DNA from: Candidatus Aminicenantota bacterium
Lineage (GTDB): Bacteria; Acidobacteriota; Aminicenantia; UBA2199
DNA length: 41,016 nt
Reading direction: 5' to 3'
Assembly (NCBI GenBank): GCA_011772425.1
Contig: WVZO01000719.1
Coordinates: forward strand, 8,509-49,524
Every line of letters begins with the position of its first letter. Within the stretch, counting starts at the first letter, position 1. The position numbers and the translations under genes are program-made. Positions 17,143 to 24,525 of the stretch are shown piece by piece. The notes beneath the pieces are model-generated. The model worked only from the letters and a program-made list of their open reading frames with translations. It searched no databases and was not told the origin of the DNA.

Positions 17143-17541
17143 CTAAACCACCGGGTCCTCAGGATGTTCTTCGTTCCAAAGAGCCACCAGGTCATTGACG
17201 GTTTTCCCGATGTTAATGGCGTTGATGACCGTACCTTTAAAACCTTCTGTTTCTTTGTTTAACTCGCTCAACAATTCCTTGTCTACCCGGAGGTTGACGT
17301 TGATGGTCCCGTCCAGTGAAATGGAAGGGGTGAAGGTCCCTAAACCCGGTAGTTTTAGCGAACGACCATCTCTGAGGAAAAAGAATAACGTGTAGCGCAG
17401 TTCACTCAAAGACTCCAATACGGTGCCTTCGGTGGCACTTGTTCTTCCTGAAATAAGATTAGCAGCATCTTTGCTGTCTGCTGTTTTGCCCTTTATGATT
17501 TTGGGCCGGTAAGTGGCAAGAGCTTTAAATTTTGTTGCCAT
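17143..17541 (-). CDS. HU/IHF-like DNA-binding protein, paralogue 1
   Basis: A 132-residue protein of the HU-like group with an extended arm (related to Bacteroidetes HU-HIG/Bvu_2165-type proteins). It shares a clear pattern with the protein at 23800-24210: GRTS near residue 32, a Phe-rich strand, GRxxxLxGLGxF, DG, a basic DK, FKGxVxN, IGK, and the tail WNxEHPxD. The role is presumably nucleoid or site-specific DNA architecture. AGGAGG precedes the ATG. The leader is about 120 nt, from a promoter at 17667-17695 with operator-like half-sites just inside the transcript. Confidence 0.7.
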   Translation of the reverse strand: MATKFKALATYRPKIIKGKTADSKDAANLISGRTSATEGTVLESLSELRYTLFFFLRDGRSLKLPGLGTFTPSISLDGTINVNLRVDKELLSELNKETEGFKGTVINAINIGKTVNDLVALWNEEHPEDPVV

Positions 17542-17641
17542 TGCAACCTCCTTTTGTCGTTTTTTTTAAATTTTTATATTTTAAGTTTCTTTCACTAATC
17601 AGTTGTGTTATATCCTGTTTTCTAAAAACAATCAGCTTAAT

Positions 17642-17695
17642 GAAAGTTTAACTTACTAAATGTTGGATTCTAAAATATTTTAACTTAGATGTCAA
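17642..17695 (-). promoter_or_regulatory. Promoter C with XRE operator half-sites
   Basis: On the minus strand TTGACA (17695-17690), a 17-nt spacer and TAGAAT (17672-17667). Ten bases downstream lie GTAAGT and ACTTTC (17656-17642), the same half-sites that make the palindromes at 18976 and 19612 but in inverse order. It drives the HU-like gene at 17541 and diverges from the broken regulator copy at 17723. Confidence 0.55.
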
Positions 17696-17722
17696 GAAAT
17701 TTTTTTAAAAAAATAAAAAAAA

Positions 17723-17812
17723 ATGAGAAATGAAGAAAATGAGCTTAAAAGAATGGTGGGTAAAGGAATCCGGGATATCCGCAAATCCCTAAAAGATTAC
17801 CTGGCAGCCTGA
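17723..17812 (+). pseudogene. Broken N-terminus of an XRE regulator (copy C)
   Basis: A 29-codon frame whose product (MRNEENELKRMVGKGIRDIR, then KSLKDYLAA) matches residues about 8-35 of the intact XRE protein at 18445-18894, with an internal loss of a few codons and then a stop in the helix-turn-helix. The DNA is even closer to the second broken copy at 19426-19552. There is no ribosome-binding site. Its end overlaps the last codons of the convergent gene at 17797. Confidence 0.7.
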
Positions 17813-18423
17813 CTAAAACCATCAAGAGTAGATTTCCACGATTTTAAAAAACTATTAAAAACGTGATAAAAGTAATGCGGGTGGTCTTTAAAGTAGGTAA
17901 TCAACACTTTCAAATCCCCGGGGTTCAAATCTATTTCCGGATAATTGGATTTAGCCGTTGTCTTAACCCCGCCGTGTTCATAGATTATTCCTGTATAATA
18001 AGAGGCATGGTGTTTTTCAAAAGAGAGGTCAAATTTTCTTCCTTCTAATTCAGGCAATGTCAAACCAGGAAGCATTACAGCAATGCCCTTCTTTGTCCTG
18101 TAATTGACAATGTAATCAATAATTTCCTGGGGAAAGATTTGGAATAAAGAGACTAAATCACAATCTTCAACGTCAGTAAAGCCGGGAATAGATGGCATCC
18201 ATAGTTTTTCACCTAACCGGGTTAATTCAAATATCCGGCCATTTTTCATTTTGGGGATCCAATTATCTAAATTATCTATCATGCTTTCAACTTTCTTGTG
18301 ATCGGCTATTTTTGCCCCTAACCGATATTTTAACTCTTTTATTTTATGATGAATGGCTCGTCTGAAAGGCTTAACCTGGAGAAGGTCCCTCATCTCGTCA
18401 AGTATGATGTCAATTTCCGTCAT
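17797..18423 (-). CDS. Hypothetical protein co-transcribed with the XRE regulator
   Basis: A 208-residue protein I cannot place in a family. It has no signal peptide or membrane segment. The N-terminal part is helical and basic (residues 20-50), and the middle holds aromatic-rich segments (EKHHASYYTGIIYEHGG, FKDHPHYFYHVF). It starts 21 nt after the regulator stop codon, behind AGGAGA, so the two form an operon and may work as a pair, in the manner of XRE plus effector. The last few residues (SQAAR) are encoded antisense to the broken regulator copy C, so the natural C-terminus may have been altered by that rearrangement. Confidence 0.6.
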   Translation of the reverse strand: MTEIDIILDEMRDLLQVKPFRRAIHHKIKELKYRLGAKIADHKKVESMIDNLDNWIPKMKNGRIFELTRLGEKLWMPSIPGFTDVEDCDLVSLFQIFPQEIIDYIVNYRTKKGIAVMLPGLTLPELEGRKFDLSFEKHHASYYTGIIYEHGGVKTTAKSNYPEIDLNPGDLKVLITYFKDHPHYFYHVFNSFLKSWKSTLDGFSQAAR

Positions 18424-18444
18424 TATTTTCTCTCCTGTTATAAA

Positions 18445-18894
18445 TCATTGATCGTTTGTCATTTGTTCTTTTATCTTCTTTTTGATCTCCTCTTTTTGCT
18501 GTCGAAATCTTTCAACTCCAACTAGCGAATAATAATCAGAAAGCACACGGTGTTTTAGCGCCGGTGATTCCTTCATCTCTTCCAGCATCTCTTTAATCTC
18601 TTCGGTGTCTTTTCCAAAATCCAGCAGATCAAGTCCTTTCTCTTTTTCATCGATAAACATGGGACCTTTACCGGTGAATAACCAGTCCAGGGAGACGTTG
18701 AATTTATTGATCAAGGCATCCAGGATAGAAACGCCGGGGAAAAACACACCGTTTTCCACCTGGGACAGGTTGCTCCTGCTGCAAGGCAAGTGGTCTGCCA
18801 GTTGCCCTTGATTCAGATCAAGGCATTTTCTTACCTCCCTGATCCTTTTTGCCATCTTGTTTTTAAGATTATCGTCGTGATTGTTAATACTCAT
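18445..18894 (-). CDS. XRE-family transcriptional regulator
   Basis: A 149-residue regulator with an N-terminal lambda-repressor-like helix-turn-helix (residues about 15-72: KRIREVRKCLDLNQGQLADH, then SRSNLSQVENG and LDWLFTGKGPMF). The C-terminal half is charged and helical and probably mediates dimerisation. AAGGTGA precedes the ATG. It diverges from the gene at 19087; the palindrome ACTTACTGTAAGT between them is a natural candidate for its operator and would allow self-control. Two truncated copies of its N-terminus lie nearby at 17723 and 19426. Confidence 0.85.
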   Translation of the reverse strand: MSINNHDDNLKNKMAKRIREVRKCLDLNQGQLADHLPCSRSNLSQVENGVFFPGVSILDALINKFNVSLDWLFTGKGPMFIDEKEKGLDLLDFGKDTEEIKEMLEEMKESPALKHRVLSDYYSLVGVERFRQQKEEIKKKIKEQMTNDQ

Positions 18895-18942
18895 ATTGTC
18901 ACCTTCACTTTTTTTTGAATTCTAAAAAATCCAAGAGTTTTG

Positions 18943-18988
18943 TTGACTTTCACCGCAAAATATTTTAAAATTCTTACTTACTGTAAGT
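18943..18988 (+). promoter_or_regulatory. Promoter A with XRE operator palindrome
   Basis: TTGACT (18943-18948), a 17-nt spacer and TAAAAT (18966-18971), followed after four bases by the perfect 6-1-6 palindrome ACTTACTGTAAGT (18976-18988). It drives the gene at 19087. A repressor bound here would cover the transcription start. Confidence 0.65.
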
Positions 18989-18995
18989 TAATCTA

Positions 18996-19055
18996 AAAAT
19001 ATGTTGTTTGTATTTTTTATCAATCAATATGAAGTTACAATATACAACATATTTT
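18996..19055. repeat. Perfect 12-bp inverted repeat in the leader
   Basis: AAAATATGTTGT (18996-19007) and ACAACATATTTT (19044-19055) are exact inverted copies 36 bp apart, between promoter A and the gene at 19087. Their centres are 48 bp apart. They could be a second pair of protein-binding sites or close the mRNA leader into a long hairpin that ends 19 nt before the ribosome-binding site. Confidence 0.5.
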
Positions 19056-19086
19056 AAAAGATTTCAAGCCCACAGGAGGAAAAAAA

Positions 19087-19468
19087 ATGGCGAATTCAAA
19101 GGTAAAGGCAAACAATGACCCTGGCAGCAAAAAAAAAACAAAAAAGCAAAAACAATGACCGCAAGGTAAGAAAAAAGAACCGGGTTTACATTTCAGTTTT
19201 GAAAAATTCTGCGCTTTATTTTATCGATTCTGTTTTGTTGATAGCAGTTAAAGGAAAATACCAACTGGTGGTCATCCACGATGCCACTGTATTGTGGAAT
19301 AAGGTATATACTACAATCCGGGGGGCCAGGATAGCTTATCAAAAGGTTTTTAAAAAAAAATCATTCCAGGAGAGAATTAAAGCCGATTGGAGCTACTTTT
19401 ACCCTCCCGAACCGGATTGGCTCAATGAGAGATTGCTCCTGCTGCAAGGCAGGTGGTCTGCCAGTTGA
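19087..19468 (+). CDS. Hypothetical basic protein, frame interrupted at an A10 tract
   Basis: The ribosome-binding site AGGAGG precedes the ATG at 19087, which starts MANSKVKANNDPGSKKK. This frame stops after 23 codons, while the neighbouring frame (open from 19115) continues for over 100 residues as KSKNNDRKVRKKNRVYISVL and beyond. The frames meet at ten consecutive A bases (19129-19138), so one lost base, or slippage by polymerase or ribosome, would join them. The joined product is a basic protein of about 126 residues with no family I recognise. Its last dozen residues (LLLLQGRWSAS) are the antisense reading of the broken regulator copy B, so its C-terminus appears chimeric. Confidence 0.5.
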
Positions 19469-19552
19469 CCTTGATTCAAATCCAGGGATTTACGTACATC
19501 CCGGATTCGTTTCCCCATCAATCCTTTGAGTTCATTTTTTTCATTTTCTCAT
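19426..19552 (-). pseudogene. Broken N-terminus of an XRE regulator (copy B)
   Basis: The minus strand encodes ENEKNELKGLMGKRIRDVRK, SLDLNQGQLADHLPC and SRSNLS, nearly identical to the helix-turn-helix region of the intact regulator. An ATG at 19552 is out of frame by one base and the homology ends at about 19426, where the frame runs into unrelated sequence. It is therefore a frameshifted and truncated copy. Confidence 0.75.
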
Positions 19553-19579
19553 GTTTTTTTATTTTATTAAGAATTTTGC

Positions 19580-19624
19580 TTGACTTTACAAGAAATTTGT
19601 TCTAAAATCTAACTTTCAGAAAGT
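19580..19624 (+). promoter_or_regulatory. Promoter B with XRE operator palindrome
   Basis: TTGACT (19580-19585), a 17-nt spacer and TAAAAT (19603-19608), followed after three bases by the perfect palindrome ACTTTCAGAAAGT (19612-19624) and an extra half-site ACTTTC at 19628. It has the same architecture as promoter A. It reads into a region with strong ribosome-binding sites but only tiny frames. Confidence 0.65.
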
Positions 19625-19748
19625 AGAACTTTCACATCGTCAGTTGTTTTAAGAATATAAAAATATAACACAGATGTTTTGTGAATGCAACTAAAAATAC
19701 GAAAAAAAAGGAGGTGATGTAATCATGATGTGATACAGGGAGTGATTA

Positions 19749-19787
19749 ATGAAAAAGAGGTCTGGATTTTGGTTTTTGGCCAATTAA
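19749..19787 (+). CDS. Possible 12-residue leader peptide
   Basis: GGGAGTGATTA precedes an ATG that encodes MKKRSGFWFLAN and a stop. It lies in the transcript expected from promoter B. Just upstream a strong GGAGG serves only an ATG-ATG-TGA. It could be a leader peptide or the remains of a lost gene. Confidence 0.25.
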   Translation: MKKRSGFWFLAN

Positions 19788-19853
19788 CTAAAAAACAAGA
19801 AGTAACCACAAATAACCGGTAATCGCAGACTTTTAAGATTAAAAAATACGCGG

Positions 19854-19885
19854 TCCGCCCCGGATGGAAGAACAGATGGGGCGGA
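19854..19885. repeat. GC-rich hairpin
   Basis: TCCGCCCC (19854-19861) and GGGGCGGA (19878-19885) form an 8-bp stem with a 16-nt loop, about 70 nt after the 12-codon ORF. It is not followed by a U-run. Confidence 0.4.
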
Positions 19886-20179
19886 TTTGGAGTCCTTAAA
19901 ATGGTTTTGTATTTACATCATTTATTATGTTCATTTTGTGTAAACAGTGAGTTGTTACAGTGGTTTAGTTTTGTCAGTAACCAGCGTACCCGGAGATGTT
20001 TGTGGTGGTATGTAAGCTGCAAAGCGAAAGATGAACTCAAAGGCTGCCGGTGGAGACATTTTAATTTCCACCGGCTGCCTTATCCTTTAATCAAACTCAA
20101 CTATCCGTTGTTACTGTTACGTTTATCGGGAAAGATTTATACGTGGTTTCCCGGGTTTTTGCCGGACTTGTACGTGTGC
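19886..20179. other. Intergenic DNA with an inverted repeat, no supported gene
   Basis: Nothing coding is convincing. An open frame on the plus strand (19901-20611) has no ribosome-binding site, is rich in Cys, Trp and Arg, and runs antisense to better-supported small ORFs. At 20045-20074 GCCGGTGGA and TCCACCGGC form a 9-bp stem with a 12-nt loop. Confidence 0.4.
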
Positions 20180-20248
20180 TTATGCGTATACTTGCATGTG
20201 TATGTAATGAGGCTGCCATATGCCAGGATAAGTTTTTCCATCGGGCAT
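20180..20248 (-). CDS. Possible 22-residue ORF
   Basis: A very strong ribosome-binding site (AAGGAGGGAGG) seven bases before an ATG opens a frame MPDGKTYPGIWQPHYIHMQV then YA and stop. It lies downstream, on the same strand, of the 48-residue ORF at 20418. The peptide is unknown to me and could be chance. Confidence 0.25.
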   Translation of the reverse strand: MPDGKTYPGIWQPHYIHMQVYA

Positions 20249-20417
20249 GGTCTAGCCTCCCTCCTTATGTTAAATTTATCAATTGTAGATTGTAAGTTAC
20301 CATGTGAGCCGTGGGCTCGGGTGCGTATGGTGCTGATCGCACCACTGCACCCGCAGCCCCCGGTTCCTGTACAGCTAATTACTGAAAAACCAGGGGAAAA
20401 AATGGACTTTAAAACGT

Positions 20418-20564
20418 TTACGATGAACCAAAATACATCTCAATCAGACGTGAAGCCCCGGCCACATGTTGCCATTCATTCTCGCTTTCGTGTCCGGGGT
20501 GGATCGTCGTTTCAAGAGTTTCTTTGGCTGTTTGGCGGAAAGCTTGAGTCTTTTGGGTTTTCAT
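20418..20564 (-). CDS. Small protein of 48 residues with strong ribosome-binding site
   Basis: AAGGAGGTAATTAACC precedes the ATG. The product begins MKTQKTQAFRQTAKETLETT and ends GASRLIEMYFGSS; it is polar, has no Cys and no signal peptide. I do not recognise it. The start signal is among the best in the window, which argues for a real gene despite its size. It lies 280 nt to the left of the membrane-protein gene at 20848 and could be its downstream operon partner. Confidence 0.45.
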   Translation of the reverse strand: MKTQKTQAFRQTAKETLETTIHPGHESENEWQHVAGASRLIEMYFGSS

Positions 20565-20847
20565 GGTTAATTACCTCCTTGTATTTTGATTTGACGTCAG
20601 GACTGGAGTAAGGTAGGACGGGGGATTGGCTATTATCTATGTCCCGGTCCATTACCTCTTGCCTCCGTTCTCCTTACTCCCTTCCTGATTTTTGATTTGT
20701 AATGATCGATGAAAGATTATGATGAAAATGCACTTGTCTATGGTTTGAGCTTCTGTTTACTTGTTTTGCTGTTATTTTGCTTACTAGGCTTAATAATTTA
20801 AACTGTTCCCTGTCCCACTTTTACTGTTGTTCCAATCCCTGGAAAAA

Positions 20848-22719
20848 TCACTTTTTCTTTTTTACCACTTCCGCTATTTCCCTAATACCATCGATTGACG
20901 TGTCATTCAGTGAGTATATTATCGGAGCATCTGCCAGCTTTTGTGCTTCGTAATTATTATCACCTATATATAACGATATTATATCTTCTTTTCTAATAAC
21001 TCTTAAAATCTCTTCAACCTCTTTTCCCTTTAATCCTTTGAAGAAATTGTCAAGAATTATCAATCTTTTGGATTCAACCGCGTATCTAAGCATTACTTCC
21101 CATACCTTCAAATCTTCGATACACTTTTTCTTGTATAACATTTTATATAGTGACTTTGCAGATACACCAAATGGTAATCTTGACGGACTACAGAGATAGA
21201 TAAACTCGTTTTCTCCTTTCTGTTGCGTCTCGCCATCTATTTGAATTGTAAGAGAAGATTTGCCCAAATTTGAAAAATAGTTGAATACCTGGGTCCTTAA
21301 ACCTTCATCAGCGGTTAACAGGTAGTTGTTTTTTCCTTTCTTTATATTGAATTTAAATTCTCCTATTTCCGACTCTCCTTCTTCCTTTAACATCCACCTT
21401 TTAAAACGAAAATAACCAAAAAAAGAAGCAACGATTATTAAAAAAAGATTCCAGATGATACCAGCAACAAAAAATGCCGGTAGGCTGGATTTTGATTTGA
21501 CCACGATATCTCCATCATTTTTCAAGATATGTTCAACGTGTGTATAGTTCTCAATCCATCTTTTATCAAGGTAATAACGCAGAAAAATCCTTTGCTCTTC
21601 TATGGTTAATTTGAAAAATTTTATGTATGCATTGAAACCTTTTGAACTAAGCTCATTATTTACTGATCTCCAAAAGGTAACCGGATTAATAATAGAAAAG
21701 AGTTGAAATTTTTTGGCAATACCCTCTGTTTCTTCAATTATTTCTAATTCCATTTTTTCAATTTCTTTATACTCCTTATTATACCAATCTTCACCGGAAT
21801 TTCTTTCAATTTCCTTCTGCTCTTTCTTTGTATATCTGCCAGTGCCTACCTTTTCATATATTTCTTGTTCAAATTTCATTAATTTTTCTACTTTTGTTAT
21901 CTCATGATTATAAAAGGATTTCATATGACCAGCAGCTATTCGTGAAAAAACAACATTTATAATCTCTGGCCAAAGCCAAACGAATACAAATAAGGATAAA
22001 GCGGTAATAATCCCCCATCTTATCGGTCTCCTTGTTGCGCCCAAAACCGCACTTACAATTAACAATAGACCAAAAACAATTAAGGAAATAAGAAAAAATA
22101 TAAATAATCCCGATCCATCGTTTGAATTAAGGCTAATCCCATTGAAAATAAATTGAAAAAATGAAACGACTGCTAGTGTTATGAGGCTAATCAGTATTAA
22201 GAATATTCTTACCAATAAAATACCACTATAAACAGCGATAATACTCCCAAAATTCCTCAAAAAAATGATATATTCTTTATTGCGAAATGAAAAGAAGCCC
22301 CAAATGGCAATAGCAATGCCTCCAATTATCAGAATATACCATGAATAATCCAATCTTCCTCTGTGGGCATTCTCAAAAAAACCTTTCCCTATTTCTATTT
22401 GGCTTAATTCCAATCTTACACCAACATCAATGAAAGAAATCAAAACATTTAGAGGACTTGAATTAAAAAACAATGAAATGAGTGGGGTTGACTCCAAAGC
22501 TTTTCTATATCCAGCCCACCCAAATTGTTTAACATTAATATACCGGTCTACCTTTTTTTTCTCTGCCTCGATAAATTCCCTATTTTGCTTAATATCAGTT
22601 TTGTGCTTCTCAATTCCCACTTGGTGGATAACGATGGCCATGAATATAAAGACCAGTATCCCTACAATACAGTACTTGTTTGTATTACGTTCAATTTCTT
22701 GTTTTATAACCTCTCTCAT
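20848..22719 (-). CDS. Membrane protein with a degenerate C-terminal ABC ATPase domain
   Basis: A 623-residue protein. Membrane segments lie near residues 16-32, 125-143, 155-192, 205-226, 232-252 and 413-436, with a soluble charged loop between 262 and 410, as in some ABC-2 permeases. Residues 450-623 look like an ABC ATPase in outline: FNIKKGKNNYLL where the Walker A strand should be, RLIILDN (552-558) at Walker B, and LADAPIIYSL near the end. The Walker A GxxGxGKT is absent (TADEGLRTQ), the catalytic Glu is Asn558, the H-loop His is replaced (YIGDNNYEA) and no signature is seen. It likely cannot hydrolyse ATP. It is coupled to the gene upstream, one base apart. Confidence 0.6.
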   Translation of the reverse strand: MREVIKQEIERNTNKYCIVGILVFIFMAIVIHQVGIEKHKTDIKQNREFIEAEKKKVDRYINVKQFGWAGYRKALESTPLISLFFNSSPLNVLISFIDVGVRLELSQIEIGKGFFENAHRGRLDYSWYILIIGGIAIAIWGFFSFRNKEYIIFLRNFGSIIAVYSGILLVRIFLILISLITLAVVSFFQFIFNGISLNSNDGSGLFIFFLISLIVFGLLLIVSAVLGATRRPIRWGIITALSLFVFVWLWPEIINVVFSRIAAGHMKSFYNHEITKVEKLMKFEQEIYEKVGTGRYTKKEQKEIERNSGEDWYNKEYKEIEKMELEIIEETEGIAKKFQLFSIINPVTFWRSVNNELSSKGFNAYIKFFKLTIEEQRIFLRYYLDKRWIENYTHVEHILKNDGDIVVKSKSSLPAFFVAGIIWNLFLIIVASFFGYFRFKRWMLKEEGESEIGEFKFNIKKGKNNYLLTADEGLRTQVFNYFSNLGKSSLTIQIDGETQQKGENEFIYLCSPSRLPFGVSAKSLYKMLYKKKCIEDLKVWEVMLRYAVESKRLIILDNFFKGLKGKEVEEILRVIRKEDIISLYIGDNNYEAQKLADAPIIYSLNDTSIDGIREIAEVVKKKK

Positions 22720-22720
22720 A

Positions 22721-23371
22721 TCACCTCTGATCTACTATCATTGAAAAAATCATAGCCGAATATTGGCCAAAAAACAACGAATCGCTGTACTTTTGATTTA
22801 CATCCCAAAGAGTGGCAATCTTCGGGGGGATATTTTTATCAATGTCTCCTTTTACACTGTTTAGACAACCTAAAATATCCTCCATATCGGCTTTTATTCT
22901 TTTATATGCGCCTGTTACGTCTCCCTTAACCAGAAAACTTCTGACTCTATTAAAAACCTCAGCATTCAAATTATGACCTTTCAAAAAATCATCATACCCA
23001 AAAGTCTTCAATTTGTAAATAATTAATTGATCATATGGTGTCTCTTCAGCAACCGCAATCAACTCATTGTATATCCCAATCGCATATTCAACATTGCTGA
23101 TCGCATTATTCAAATTGTCCTGGAAAACATCAAAATTTGGGCCATATAGTTCGGATAGTTCTATCTTTTGTAAAAATAACTGAAAGTCTGAGTTAGATTT
23201 GATGAAATATCCGGCTCCATTTATCACCAATGGTGTCATCTGTCCACCGTTTACTTTATTTTCGTCATTACATTCTCCATAAGCACATGGTGTGTCATTG
23301 CAAAAGATCACACCATGAACATACATTGATGCAGTCAGGATTAATATTATTGAAATCAAAGATTTTCTCAT
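22721..23371 (-). CDS. Exported protein of unknown function, partner of the membrane protein
   Basis: A 216-residue protein starting MRKSLISIILILTASMYVHG, a signal peptide. The mature N-terminus has Cys residues (IFCNDTPCAYGECND) but no lipobox, so it is probably periplasmic with disulphides. The remainder is helical and polar with no family I recognise. I place the start at 23371, where AGGAGAAGG precedes the ATG, rather than at an upstream in-frame codon that would add 52 poorly supported residues. Its stop codon overlaps the ribosome-binding site of the following membrane-protein gene, so the two are translationally coupled. A promoter lies 39-67 nt upstream. Confidence 0.65.
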   Translation of the reverse strand: MRKSLISIILILTASMYVHGVIFCNDTPCAYGECNDENKVNGGQMTPLVINGAGYFIKSNSDFQLFLQKIELSELYGPNFDVFQDNLNNAISNVEYAIGIYNELIAVAEETPYDQLIIYKLKTFGYDDFLKGHNLNAEVFNRVRSFLVKGDVTGAYKRIKADMEDILGCLNSVKGDIDKNIPPKIATLWDVNQKYSDSLFFGQYSAMIFSMIVDQR

Positions 23372-23409
23372 GGCCTTCTCCTTCTTTGGTTTGATTGGAC
23401 TCAAAATTA

Positions 23410-23438
23410 ATTCTAAACCAAATGTTGAAAAAATGCAA
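23410..23438 (-). promoter_or_regulatory. Promoter of the exported-protein/membrane-protein operon
   Basis: On the minus strand TTGCAT (23438-23433), a 17-nt spacer and TAGAAT (23415-23410), 38 nt before the ATG at 23371. Confidence 0.5.
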
Positions 23439-23692
23439 GTCAATTGTGAATTTTTTTCAAGGGCCACGATAAACCCAACAAATGGAATACTTACCTGCCA
23501 CCTATTTGCCAACCTTACTCCACTCACTCACCTATTTATCGGCAGGGTTTGAACCTGTTGAATCGGTAAATTCAGTGGCTTAGACGCACAGTTTGAATAG
23601 TTAAAACAAGGCAAAACAGCAGCTTAAATCAAAATATTTTCAGAAAAGTTCACCATTTTTACTGTAAATTTTCTAAAATTTTCGCTAAATAT
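23439..23692. other. Intergenic DNA between divergent operons
   Basis: About 250 AT-rich bases with no gene or strong structure that I can see. Confidence 0.4.
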
Positions 23693-23721
23693 TTGAATTA
23701 CAACCGCTGAAATGATATAAT
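23693..23721 (+). promoter_or_regulatory. Promoter of the second HU-like gene
   Basis: TTGAAT (23693-23698), a 17-nt spacer and TATAAT (23716-23721). CAACCG (23700-23705) in the spacer and CGGTTG downstream of the -10 box form an inverted repeat that could be an operator; it does not match the ACTTWC sites of the XRE modules. Confidence 0.6.
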
Positions 23722-23799
23722 ATAACGGTTCTAATCGGTTGTTTTAGCGGCTTAAATTCCAGTATAAACCCCTTAAATGACTGAAAAGGAGGTATAAGT

Positions 23800-24210
23800 A
23801 TGGCGGAAGAAATCGAAGCTGTTCGGGTTTATAACCCACGCGTGGAACAGGGTAAAACCGTGGAGGTTGAGGATGTTGCCGCGCTTATCGCTGGGCGCAC
23901 CAGTTTCACCGGCGGGGCGGTTATTAATATGCTCTGGGAGTTCAGGGAGGCCATCACGTTTTTTGCCCTGGCCGGACGGCCTGTGCGCTTGAAAGGTCTG
24001 GGAGTTTTCGCACCCAGGATAGATAAAGATGGGGTTTTCAGTCTCAATTACCGGCCGGATAAATGGCTGAAAAGCGAGTTGAATGTGGCTGGCAAGTTCA
24101 AGGGCAAGGTAGTGAACCGGGACATGATCGGTAAGTCGGTAGAGGAAATGATCCAGCGCTGGAACCAGGAACACCCCGATGATAAGATCGAAATTAAAGA
24201 AAAGAACTGA
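23800..24210 (+). CDS. HU/IHF-like DNA-binding protein, paralogue 2
   Basis: A 136-residue paralogue of the protein at 17143-17541. Shared landmarks are GRTSFTGGAV, the ITFFALAGRPVRLKGLGVF strand pair, the IDKDGVF turn, YRPDKW, FKGKVVN and the tail WNQEHPDDK. AAGGAGG precedes the ATG. The two proteins have diverged well beyond a recent duplication, so they may form a heterodimer or serve different targets. The family is known from Bacteroidetes and related uncultured phyla, often beside mobile or regulatory loci. Confidence 0.7.
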   Translation: MAEEIEAVRVYNPRVEQGKTVEVEDVAALIAGRTSFTGGAVINMLWEFREAITFFALAGRPVRLKGLGVFAPRIDKDGVFSLNYRPDKWLKSELNVAGKFKGKVVNRDMIGKSVEEMIQRWNQEHPDDKIEIKEKN

Positions 24211-24216
24211 GCTGCA

Positions 24217-24239
24217 GCAATTCTCATTTTGAGAATTGC
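24217..24239. repeat. Perfect 10-bp hairpin after the HU-like gene
   Basis: GCAATTCTCA and TGAGAATTGC around a TTT loop, starting seven bases after the stop codon. No U-run follows, so it is a poor intrinsic terminator, but it may stabilise the 3' end. Confidence 0.55.
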
Positions 24240-24303
24240 CAGGTTAAGGTTGAGGTGGAATTTTATGCCTGTTAATTTTTTCTTCCCCGAAGCAGACACA
24301 CCC

Positions 24304-24347
24304 CGGCTGCTCCTTGAGATTTTTAAAGAGCCATCTCGGAGCAGCCG
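24304..24347. repeat. Long GC-rich hairpin
   Basis: Arms CGGCTGCTCC (24304-24313) and GGAGCAGCCG (24338-24347), extended inside by GAGAT (24316-24320) and ATCTC (24333-24337). The stem has about 15 pairs with a 12-nt loop. A short CCCT/AGGG stem follows. There is no T-tract. The rest of 24240-24525 has no supported gene, although an AGGAGG occurs near 24423. Confidence 0.5.
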
Positions 24348-24525
24348 CCCTCTTGATAAGGGAATTTGCTGGTTTAATCCTTTTTTACTTACTGGAAGCA
24401 GGCACCTTCGTTAAACGTTTGAAGGAGGTGGGGTGTGTCGTCCGGGAATCTGCATTAGAACTGGATAAAATGTTCAACTACTGTTGCACAGCGAGATTCC
24501 ACCCAGCTTTTTGTGGAATAACCTA

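Noticed and set aside
19901..20611. A 236-codon plus-strand open frame
   Set aside because: It has no ribosome-binding site, odd composition rich in Cys, Trp and Arg, and is antisense to small frames with strong start signals.
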